From Rhipicephalus microplus (Eukaryota; Arthropoda; Arachnida; Ixodida; Ixodidae), in NCBI RefSeq assembly GCF_043290135.1, contig NC_134704.1, positions 23,589,501 through 23,653,500 on the forward strand: a stretch of 64,000 nt of DNA, given 5' to 3'. Both the position numbers and the translations under genes were made by a program. Position 1 is the first letter of the stretch. Every line of letters begins with the position of its first letter. This document shows, one piece after another, positions 39,601 through 51,600 of this stretch. The notes beneath the pieces are model-generated. The model worked only from the letters and a program-made list of their open reading frames with translations, searched no databases and was not told where the DNA came from.

Positions 39601-42600
39601 TTCTCGGTGCACTTTGAGGAGCACCAGATGGCCGAAATTCCCGCAGCAGCCCTTCTCTGCGGAGTGCCTCATAATTGCGTCGTGCTCTTGGCGCCTAAAA
39701 CCCCAGAAAAAAAAATTATTACATTAGAACATACCAAAACACGGGAACACAAGACCTTCGTTGATAACATTCTATCAGTAATGAAACAAACTTGTCGATT
39801 GAAAACAAACAATATACTATTGGAAGCTCTGCCAAATTAGGACTCAATATTTGCCGAAGTGGCGATTTTGTCCCAACTGCGCATGCTTACGTGGCATCGC
39901 ATACTTAAATACACCTGGGGCTGTTGTACGTGCAAAAAAAAAAAAAAAAGACGATATGATTATAATGCATGCCGAAGCGGAAGGCTTCGGATATTTCGAC
40001 CATCTGTTGTTCTTTACGCATGCACTGACATTACAGTGCACATTTCGCCTCCGTAGGAATGCTACCGCCGATGCGGGAATCGAACCCACGACTTTCGAGT
40101 CGCCAGCCGAGCACTATAACCACTGTACCACCAAGGAGCATGCGCAAATTCAATTGTAAAACACGCCCGCTAAATGTGGACGCTATAAATAATCTTTAAA
40201 AAAATAATCCAAGACATTCGTCTTTACTTATAACTGTACTGAAAGCCGTGGAACACTCTCTCGGTGATCAGTATTGCCGAGCATTTTTTTTTCTACCACA
40301 CTTTCTCACTATAGGGTTGGTGTACGTATGAACAGCATGCCGACTTAGTCATACACTGCGGCTGACAGTGATTCCAAAGTGGTTTGGCACGCTGTTAAAA
40401 CATTGCACGTAGAACTGCTTTGCTACAGCCAATGACTTCTCTGGTATGGTAACTATAAAGTTAAGCAACACCAACCAATGGTAGAGTCGGTGCTTTACTT
40501 GCAAGTGCTCGTTTTTGTGTTTGTGCTAAATCAAAAAGAAGTTGCTGCAGATTAGAAAGGAAAGATGAGGATTCAGAGTTTTGACACAGCTGTCGCTGAT
40601 TAACATTTTTTTGTTGGTTTCGTTCGATGCGTTATTCGAATGGTTGATTCAGTCCTTGCCTGCCTTGCACATCCTCTGTATGCTTCCCTGAGAAACACAG
40701 TGAGCATGTGTCGTGAATGTTCCCGAAGTCAATTTGTCCCTCAGTTTTCTTCTCATTCAGTATGTTTCTCTTTAATTTTTTACTATTAGCTACACACACA
40801 CACACACCACTCCAAGGTACCAGAACCAGTGCGAACGTTTTTCTTTCTCCAGTCTTGCTAAACATGGCAGCCAGTGCGCATAACGACACATTAACAATGC
40901 GCGCGAATTGAGGTTCAAGCAATTCAATTTAGCAACTGCGGTTCCCGTAATTGGTCGACTTGCTCATTGCGGCAGCTCAGCATAACACGTAAAGAAAATG
41001 GCGACCGAGCTGAAGTTGCGTTAACCCAAAATGTCTGCGGCAGTTGTCGCTAAATAGCCTGCTAAGTGTTTGGAATATGCCAAAGCCATACTTCGCATTG
41101 CTTATGCACTAGCCTTAACTGCTAGCGGCTAACTGTCTGTAAATTATAATGCGTCCGGGCTACTGCCAAACATCCCAGGGCTTGCCGCTCACGAAATTTC
41201 GCATCTGTGTGCTCGCCTCAATTTAGATTTTCGTGTAGACGGTTTTGCACTGTAGATACGCAGACAGCCATTTGGACGCGAAAATCGTCAGTCTCCTTGC
41301 TGTGCCCGCAATATTTTGAGTGTTATAGTTCCTTAGTTTCAAGGATAGCACAGAACAAAGCCATGACGGTTAGATTTCGTGATTTCACTCTTGAGTTTCG
41401 TACAGAACACGCTTCTTGAACAGCACCCGAGAGTGACAAAGTCAGTCTGTATTTGCAAGGCAGGCGTAGATAACATCAGCATCCCGAAATTCACAGATCT
41501 CTCTGCAGTATATGCCGGGTAGAATCGAAGCGAGATTACAATTTTTGGTACTTTTTAAAAATCTTGCTTTTTGTTCTGCTTGATTCTGTGCCACGAATGT
41601 ATGTATAGCTGAAGCACTCGCACACTTTTTTTGCTTGCCGCCAAAGGACCGTTACTCGGAACCCTTTCACTCACTTTTCTTTCCCTCCCCCTTTTCTTCT
41701 CCCCACCCGCTTCTCTTCCTCACCTCCTTGTTTCACGCTACGTCGGCTCACCGTTCCGTTCCAACCCCACCGTTTCTCGCCCCCACCCCAATTCTATCTT
41801 CCTCGTCTCTTCGTTACACCGTCTACGCTGCGTCGGATTCGAACCTGCGAACCAAACAAATACACGTTATCGTGCGCTTTCACATCACACAAAAAATACA
41901 ACGACGATGAATCGGCTCGAACGCGCTCGCCACGACGCAAAAAAACTCAACAAAAAAAAACACACATGATACTTTAAATGTCGAACGCAACACACGCGTG
42001 AATTGCGGCGTAAACGCCGTCCAGGCCACCATGCTCAGGAAAAGCAAGATGAAGCGACGCAACACGGAGCCCATGCTGGCCTCGTCGAGCGGCGAGAAGT
42101 CCTCCGAAGACTGACGAGGCGGGCAGCGGCCCCGGCACAAGACGACGACGACGGCGTCATCAGCGGCGGTAGCCACCACCGACGCCGGAGCGGCGACGAG
42201 CGCCGCGCTGCAGCCGCCGGCGCAGCATCAGAGTCAGTGGGGGCGATCGCGCCGTGGTGGCGGAGAAGCCAGCGGCCGGAGGCGCCGGCGCGACGCGAAC
42301 CCGGTCGCTCACGGCGTGGTGCTGGCGTTCTTGCACGCCTGCTGTTGCGGCGCCGCATACCTGCTCGAACAACGCTCTCCGCGCGACGACGGCTGATGGC
42401 CGCCGGACTCTCGCACAAATTTTCTCTCTCTTCCTCTCTGCATGGGGAGGAGGGAGAGGGGGCGGCCGAGGTTGTGAAGGGACGGGAACCCGCTGACGCC
42501 GTATCGCCGCCGCCGATTGAAAAAAAAAAAAAAAATAACGGCCCATGTCGAGCTCCTGTCGATGCTGCTTCGCTTTGACCCCCTCCTGCGCGCGGGGACG

Positions 42601-45600
42601 GCCGTGCGCATTTCCGTCGCTGAGAGCTCGCCACGTGAGACGAAGAGACGCCGCCGCTCACACATGTCACTCTCTCTCTCTTTCCTTGAAATCCGAACAC
42701 GTCTCGGTCTTATTTGTACGACGACGATTTCAGTCTTGTCGAGCAAACCCCCCGCCACGCAGCCTCACTCTCGGGACGAGGACAAACGCAGGGCTTGCTG
42801 GAACCCGTCTCGGTTTCTTGTACAGGCCGCACGAGCGCCTTCTTTCTCTCGGCCACTGAAACAAACCCCCACGGTTTTGCACTGACGACCCACTTGTCTA
42901 AGGCTGCGCCATCCCCTCCCTTCCAGCGTGGAGAGGGGAAGGTGTGCGCGCTTTGTTGTTCTTTAGGGCGGCGCGGCGCAATATGTGTGTGACTGCGTAG
43001 CGCGTGTGCCTGTGTGTGTGTATGCGAGTGCGGGTGAACGCTGCGCAGCCGGCGTAGCACGTCTCTGTGGCGTCGACACATTTTAGGCTTGTTCCTATTA
43101 CGGCGCGACCGGCCTCGGTCGTTTGTAGGCTGCACCCCGCCATCCCTCTAAAAGGTCACCGCAACGAACAAGTTGGGCATGCGACTTTGACCCTCGTTTG
43201 GTTCCATTTCTGTTACTTAGCCGCGCTGATTGTAGAACCAGTATTGCCCACTCTGACGCGCAGTAAGTGTAACGTTCACGAAATTTTCGACACATTTAGA
43301 CGAGGTTCTTGCTGTCTCAGTTGATCTTCGGGCACACTCCGATAATTTTGAAAGAAAACGGTCCAGATGGGTTGAAAGAATTGCCGGAATACAGCGCCAT
43401 AACTTGAGAGTCTTTTTCATTCGTTCCGGCTGGCTGATGGCAGTCGTGCAAGTGCTAAACGTGGAATGTCGGGAAGAGTACAGTGTAGCTCTTGAAACTG
43501 CTCACTTTAGATGGCCGCGACGCTTCTAGGAGGCATGTTCCAAATGAACACCTCTAAAGACACACGTTTCCTCAGGTGCTAAGATACAAGTGAGTGGCGC
43601 TTGGTGTGTGAACGATCCTTGCCGTTGCATCAGTCTCGCTTGTATAAAGAAGTCGCGAGAACCTAAAACTTGCGGTGCAATGGTCAAGCCAGCTTTTTCA
43701 CTCGCTTTTTTTTTCTGGACATCTTTTCTTTTTTCTCTTCTGGCTCCTCATCTTAATTTGGCTGGAGAAAGCGCGACGTACCGATCCTAAGCGCGGGTTT
43801 CCCAGCGTCCAAACCCTTGACCAACCCTAACAGTCCAGGATTAATCTGCACTGCATTCTCTGTTCACTGTTTTCTTTTTTTTTTTTACCAGATCGCCAAA
43901 TAGGTGTTATTTTTTCGAGATTCTTTATCTCGCTGGTTGCTCCCGCGCGTTTGAAGAGAGTCGACTAATTGCCGAATAAGGCAAAATGAAGTACAAGGAA
44001 GTCGTAATAGAAGCGCAGAAAAAGAAAAGACGAACACGATTCATTTTTATTATCATTTTTCCAGCATGTCGCAAAGCTGTCTTATAGTTAGCGGGTAGGC
44101 GACTGGAGTTTATGGATTCTGCGTGGCGTAGCGTCGTGAATGCGCTGTTCGTGACAAGAGCATAGTAGCCCTTCCGATGAGTTTTGCGATACAATAGTTT
44201 ATGAAAACTACAAGGTTGTACAACACTTGAGTACCCCCCACTCGTTACATATTGTCGGTGACGAATCCCGTTGATTGTCGTCGCGAGCGGTCGAACTGCC
44301 AGGCTCTGTGAAGTACTGGTTGGCACGATCGTGGCCTCGGAGATGAGTTCCGCTAGAGCATTGTTCGCGCTGCCGGAGCTGATCTCGAAGGCCACGGCGC
44401 GACGCTCGTACTAAGCTTCCGCACCCCGGGGCACGTGTTTAAGTGTCCTGGTTTCCCGGCTCGAGAAACTGCTAGTTTCATCGTACTACACCTTTTTTTT
44501 TTAAATTCGTTTCGAACGACTGGCACTGTAGTTGAATTCCTAGCGACGCTAGTATTAGTTGCGTACCTAGTATAGGAGGTAGACGTACCTTTGCATTCGG
44601 GGCGTTTCCAGCTACTGCGCTAGATACTAGTTTTTGATAGGACTGAATTTTATGTAAGCTGTTGCGTCGTTATAAACGAAAAGTTTCAATGAACGCTAAG
44701 CTTCCTTTCAAACCGAAACCAACACTATAGATTACTGTTATAATTAGCCACATGTAGCGCAGAGAAGCAATACCCTCAGCTTACAGCCGAGTGCATTGAC
44801 TCTAAGAACATACATCGACTCCTTCACAGCATGGCGAAAGAAAGATACTCTCGGGGCCAGCATTGTGAATTAAAGAAAGAAAGGACAACTGAGATGTCCC
44901 ATTATGCTCTCAGTTGCCACGTGAACAAATCCAATGAAGTGCACGTTTATTCCAACGAGATTACGTACAGGAGCGCCCTGTATGCAGAGTCCATAGAATA
45001 AGAATAGAGGGGGGTAAAAAGGAGAGCTGTATGAAATGCATCGTATCCATATAAAAAGAAATGAAGGAATTACACGAGGGGATGACTCTCTGCGAACAGA
45101 TGTTTTACACGGTAGCCACTCGACACACTCACACACGAGCCTTGAGTTTTTTTTGTTTTTTTTTTCAGGTGCTGCGTCAGTGTAACATTCTCTCGTGCGC
45201 TCATCCACAGCGGATTTCGAGCTCTGAGCTTGTACATTGCGCGTTCCTCTCGATTGATTTAGAGCGTATGACGTGGCTCTATTTTTCTTTTGAAATTGCG
45301 CGTACCCCAGGAGGTGTAGCTGTTTGCGAAGTGCGGTCTTTCTTACAGGTATTATTTTTCTCGTGTCATCAACGCATACGCGCCGTTAATTTAGTGCGGC
45401 TTAGGAAGTGTGTCTGTAGAGCGAGTGAATGAATTAAAAAAAACGGCGTGGTCTGCATAGACTGTATAGACTTGTGAAGACACGTTCTTATTCAACCTTT
45501 ATTCTTTTTTTTGTCATAGGAATACGTTAATAATAGATTATGCAAACACATGCGAGTGCTAACATTTGTTCGTGTATTAACGAGTGTGGCGAAAATATTA

Positions 45601-48600
45601 ACGGTCATCTTGACTTGCAAATAAAACAAAAAGGGGGGCTTTCTTGTCTGAAAAAAGTCTTTCGAGTAGTTTTGAATGAGCCGTGCGTAATAACGCACCC
45701 TCGTTAACTACGCTTTACTTCTATACTTTTTTTTCTGCGGATTGTTGGCACTTTTTTTTTTGTAACAGAAGTTTAGTTTAGCGTTTCTGCAGTAAACAGT
45801 TCTGTTAGTGTCATTGTTTCCTTTTTAATGTTGATACCAATGAGCGTTATCCAATAGGACAGCTATAGTCATAAGAAGTAGCTTATTTGCGACGGTAACC
45901 GTGCAGTTTTCAGAGATGTTAATATAATAAATGCCGCGCCATACGTTGCTTTAAACGCTTCAAAACGCTCGCACACTATTGTAAGGCGACTACGCTTGCC
46001 TTTTGTAATATTTATGCCGAATGATCGAGAATGAAGAAAATCGTGAACGAGATCCAGGAAATTGTTCAGAACTAATGAATTCTATATTTAGTGCTTCCGC
46101 ATCGGAATTCCTTGTGTACCTATGCGCACTAACTCTGTTTGAAACCCTGAATAAGTTATTTTTTTTTTCAGTCACCGTCATAAAAAGTCTCGCTGTTCGC
46201 ATTGACCTGCCTCCGTTAAATTCTCACCCTTTTACGGTTAACTCAGTCTAACTCGACAGCCCATACGATAACTGCTAAACATGTGCCTAGAGGTATAGGC
46301 CATCATCCGTGGATATGTGAACTCTCAGCAAAATCAAAATTTCCCCGAACTATTAATTGCTAATGAGCAAGACTGTGACGTCGGCTTAACTTATAGAGAG
46401 ATACCCCTCGTTTCCAATCAATCGCATTGAGAAAGCACTGAGATAATACTACTGCAAAAGAAGCACTCGTTATTGGTTTCTGCGGCAGTTTTTCAATTGT
46501 GGGACTTGGTAACTAAAACGTAGTGAGCTAGAGTATTTTTTTTTTTCAAGCTCTGCTTGTGCCTGTTGGTTATTCGTAGATCTGAAACGCAAAGCGTTCA
46601 ATAGGTTCGTGGTTTTTCTCAACTCACACTTTTTTGAAGTCACGAAAGTCATGTTAACCGTGTTGGTTTAGTCGGGCGTTTGGTTTTTATTTACTGGTGG
46701 CACATACGTACCTTGGGGGATCGGCAATGCATCGGTGGAGTTAGAAGAAAGTAGTTATTAATTCCGACTAAAAGGGGAATGCCTACATACTAATTCATAC
46801 TACACACCAATTGGTATACGAGTTCTTCGTTTTTTTACGAGGTTCCGCGAGTACTAAAGTGCCACGGAATCGAAAATGACAAGATTGAAGTAACAAACTA
46901 TTTGGAAACTGCGATGCAAATTAAGGCATTTTTTTCTTGTTTCTCAAAGATAAATTAGGACAGCGTACATTTTGCCGGACGAGAACAGGAAAATTCGTGA
47001 CACGTAGACGTTTTTTTCGGCCTTTCGTAAAAGTGGTGCCTAAGAAAAAAAAAAAGATTGAGTAATGATGGCAAAATAATGCATTATCCCCACAGAGGGC
47101 GCTTGATTAAAATAAATAAGCGGTGTTTTTGAATTTAATGTGGTATTCTGAACACATCACTTTTAGTCGGGCACGTGGAACTTCAGGATTCGTTTTAATG
47201 GACTTTATGCACACCAGCATGAACACGTTGCTTCGGCGTGTTTTTCCGTGTCGGATCCCCGTCGAATTAGCTTCTGGTATTGCACTCGGCTACAAGAGTT
47301 TTTTTTTTTTTCTTTAAGGAATGTTTAAGTGCCTCTTCTACTTCTGTACTTTTTGACCAGAATATTTTTTCAAAAGTCGCGTTGCATGGCGCTTAGCTTC
47401 TTTCTGTCTCAAGACTAGAATTGCCCCTCACACAACCACGTGACAATATTCGCAAATGCTGCGTGCCGTGCTGTTACATAATCTTGATTCACGGTACGGA
47501 TTTACCGTACTACGTACATGCGCTAAGCCATCTTGCAAGAAAGAAAGAAGGAGACATCACGAGACTAGGCAGGAACTAAATCTCCTTACTTGAGACGACA
47601 GTCAAGACCGACCCACTTATGGAGCTCAAACGGCGATGCACTTACATATAGTTCTGCAGATGTTTCGGATACAACTGCTCCGCTGGAAACTGCTCTTTCA
47701 CGATAACGCTTTTCTTTTCCGCGTTAGTACTCTCCAGCCGAGAACATCACGTGTGCATGCCTTTCACGCGTAGCGGCAGTGTGCCCGATCGAGTGTGGCG
47801 GCCATTTTGTTCTTTAATTTACCTTCCCCTCTCTAATCTCTCTATCTGCATGCATGCGCGCGTGTGTCTGTTGTGTGTGTGTGCGAGCTACAATTGCGTG
47901 CGTGTGTATATCACCCTAACGAAGGGCCTGTAAATAGCAGTCTATACATAAAAAAAAAAAACACTACCTATTTGTATAGCTAGGGTGTTTTCTTATCTAT
48001 ATCGAGTTTGGATCTTGTGCACCTGACAAAGACGATTAAGAAACTGTGACGGCGACGCGGGAAAGAAATGAAAAGAATTGAGAGAGAGAGAGAAAAAAAA
48101 ATATGTCGCTCGCCGAGCCACCTACATCATTCCTTTTTGACTCTAGGTTTATATGCTTTGTAGAGTCTCTTTCCAATAGTCTCGCCAGGCGTCACGTCAT
48201 AGGCAGTCATGTGCAATGCACAATGTGAATATATTATACTTAATAATTGTTGTTCCGACGGATAATGCAGATGACACGATTGTACCGCGCTGTGGAGAGA
48301 GAGTAAGGAAGAAACCAGTGACGTCACGCGCAGAGGCAGTCAGTCTTTGTGGTTTAATAGCTCTCTTCAACGACGACGGTGGTTGCATTTTTTTTTTGAT
48401 GCCAGGTTCTTCTAGCGCGAACCTCAGACGCGGAAGGGAAGATTTTAAAACGAAAAGGTACGAAGTACAGCTCTTCACGCCGTAGGCATTACTACATACA
48501 TTAACTGCAGTTAAAAAAAAAAAACGCGATCAATGACAGGCAAGTAGCTATGTTTTCAAAGCGAGGCCTCTGTAGCGCCGGTCCATCCTGGATGACGCAC

Positions 48601-51600
48601 TACTAATGGAAAAAAAAAAAAAAAAATCCCGGCGTACATAAGACTATGTTTCGGTGCGAATTGTATAGTATGTGTTTTTTCTTCCGAATTTTTGTTATAT
48701 ATTTTTTTCTTTTTCATGCTCGAGTGTTCATACGAAGGTTCTACTTGTAGTGTGCGTAAAGAGGGATTTTGGTTGCTATCTTCTCGAATAAAGAGAGAAC
48801 AAAAAAAAAAGTTTAAAGCTCTGCAGATGTATACGTTATACGTGTCGTCGTTTCTTATCCCCCGTATTCACAAACGCTCCTCGACTCGACTTTCACCCTT
48901 CACTTGACAGAGTTGAGCACTGCGCCGCTGCTCGGCTGAAAATGACGCTTCGCTACTCAAGAATAGCAGCAAATTATCACTGATATGCAGTGACTTGCCC
49001 TGCCTAAAGATGGCGCTCCCATCGGCTCTCTCAAGTGAAGGTGGAGCGTTGAGTGAAGGGTCGTTCTAGAATACGGGGGTTAGCGTGCCTGCCTGCGTGT
49101 CTGTGCTCGTCCGCGAAAGTGCCTTCGAGCCGCGAAGCTTCGGTATCGCGCGAAGGCACGCGTCGCGTTTGTTAGTAAACTGCATAGACCTGCCCCGTGT
49201 TTGTACACAGGGGTGGGCGCCGCCGACACACTGAGGCGCTCGTAGCAGGCTCCGCCCAGCCCAAAGCGTGCCATCACCCTCTATAATCACCTGACAACTG
49301 CCGCAGCAGCTGCAAGGCTGTACCTCCGAGCACAGCGCATCGGGGAGCTTCGGGCTGGACGGAGCCTACGCGTCGCTACAAGCGCCTCACTATGTCGACG
49401 GCGCCAACGGCCTCGAGGACATACCGTGGCGCCACCTACGTGATGACGTCACTCATAAGATGCCGGGTTGTGTTGTCTGCTAGAACACCGCATTTCCTGC
49501 GCTTTTGCTGTGGACGCCGTGCGCGCTTCCCTTTGTTTTGAAGCTCAGTGCTCAAAAAAAAAAAAAAAAAACGGTAAGACCTGATAATACGGGCAAGCAG
49601 ACTACGAATCGGTGCACCCGGTGGCACTCTAGTGTCTCGTTTGCATCGTAAAATCGCGACTAAGAACCGGTGCAACCACGATGGACGATGCAAGTGGTGT
49701 CGCGAGAGCAAAACTGCCGTATTCCACAACTACTAACGCAGCAAGGCGAGCTCGCGCATCCTATCCGTGACGTCAAAACGATCGCAGCGCTGGCCTCTCT
49801 AGTGGAGGCCCTCGCGGCCAATAGTCGGTTAGAACTTTACACGTCTGCGGCACTTCCTCCTCGAAAGGTGGATGCGCACGAGCCTGGCTCAACGGGCGTG
49901 GATTTCAAACTGACGTTGGGTGGTCGGTGGCCCCTCCTCGGAGAGCTATATGCCGAGTCACGGCCGGGCTAGAGGAGCGACATGCGCGCACTCTGCTCCA
50001 GTCTGGCCGTGGCCGAGCGGCTTTAGTCGCAGAGACTTTCGACGGCCCAACTTTGGTCATTCAGGCGGGGCCTCTGTCGACTTCTTCAATTGTATCTGGC
50101 TATAGACAACTGAGTAGGGAGGCGAAGTTGAAGCCACTTATACCTACATGTGCGTTAAAAAAATCGAAGCCACTCACTCCTTCGTGTAGAATGTACTCAT
50201 AGCAAACACGACGGCATACTAAAGCTGCAGAAGAAAGGGAACTTATCAAACTAATCGGATTTGCAGAAGTTCATAACATCTGTGTAATAAGAACAACGGT
50301 TCGTAGATTGACACAACGTGAATGCTGGCCTTATTGTTGTCGAAAGTATGGGGCAAGCTGTCCGCCTAAGTAGTTTTCTTAGTCGTAGTGTTCCAACCAT
50401 TAGAATCACCCCATTTGATTCTCTGGGCCACTTATGTGCACTCCTGCCACACGAAACAATGGCTTTTTTTTTCTTTCTATCGGGTGAACAGGGGCTTGCC
50501 GTATATCTACGTGACACTGCGGATTCGTAGATTTATTTATCAGTTAAAGCACACATGGTTCTTGTGCCAATAAACACCATCATCTGTCGAATCAACATAG
50601 AAGTGATAGGTACTTCTTTATCCTAATCTTACACAAAGTTCAACTCCCGCTTCGCTCAGACAGAAAAGACGTATAAAAATTCCCAGCATATGTACTGGGT
50701 GAATGATGAAGAGTTCGTGGCGAAGCTCGTGAAGCATTCATGGTTACAGCGTGAAATATTCAGTGGTTTCGCCCGGCAGTAATCAAAGCGATAATGTGTG
50801 TGAAATTTTATTCAAAATTCAATGACTAGTTGACTGTGATAGGGAATCTTGCACGGGCGTGACTTTAAAGTTTGCAAAGACAACGCCTATGAACGTTCTC
50901 CTGTCCGTGGTGGGGTTTAGTCGACGAGCACGAGCCGCAGCGGCTTTCCGCAACCGGCGCTCCTTGTCGTCCCTGTTACTCCAAGCAGCGCAATCTGGCA
51001 AGCGCATTCGTACAGAGTACAATTTACTCGTACGGTGACGATCCGTGAAATGACAGGTCGCCGCACGGCGTAATCCCGCGCAGCAGCCAATCGGAGAGCA
51101 GCTGCACCGCCAACGCCATCTAGCGTACCTTCACCCAACCGCCATATTGCACGCTTGCATATGGGCCAGTGCCCTCTCGGAAACTAGACGAGAAATGGAG
51201 ATGACGACACAGAGTGTGTACAGCGCCATCTTGTATATCGTCACCCAACTGCAGGTTGCATGCATCTCTATGGGACAGAGCCTTCTATTGTACAATAAGG
51301 AAATACTATGTGGGGTACGCCGGATGGATCGACGATCGACAACCGACCAGGTCTCGCTATAAGGAGCTTCGCCCCTAAAAGCAAACGGCACGTCGACGAC
51401 TATAGTAGCGCTGACGCACATAAGAGCTTAGTCACAAACATTGTCGAAGCTTTTACGTTAGAGTTAGTATTTGTCGGTGCGATCGCAAAATATCGCAGTG
51501 AAATAATGCAGGAACCGTGTTCAAAACCTGCGATTGGTGCAGTGTCAGAAGAATCTATGACCACTCAGGCAAATAATTTATTAAATTGATACACGTGCTT

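Larger units (their letters stand above)
38782..42024 (+). other. DGKQ intron before last exon A
   Basis: 3.2 kb. It contains a tRNA-like fragment at 39180, two SINEs in opposite orientation (39463-39703 and 39948-40137), a short CA repeat (40793-40808) and a pyrimidine-rich tract at 41660-41820. No other exon is supported. Confidence 0.7.

Noticed and set aside
41820..41870. Minus-strand ggttcgaatcc as a tRNA B box
   Set aside because: No A box at the right distance and no cloverleaf. Too short to call.
42035..42758. 221-residue and 149-residue minus-strand frames opposite DGKQ exon A
   Set aside because: Arg/Ala/Ser low complexity in a GC-rich tract, overlapping frames on both strands, no domain. 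They shadow the real + strand exon.
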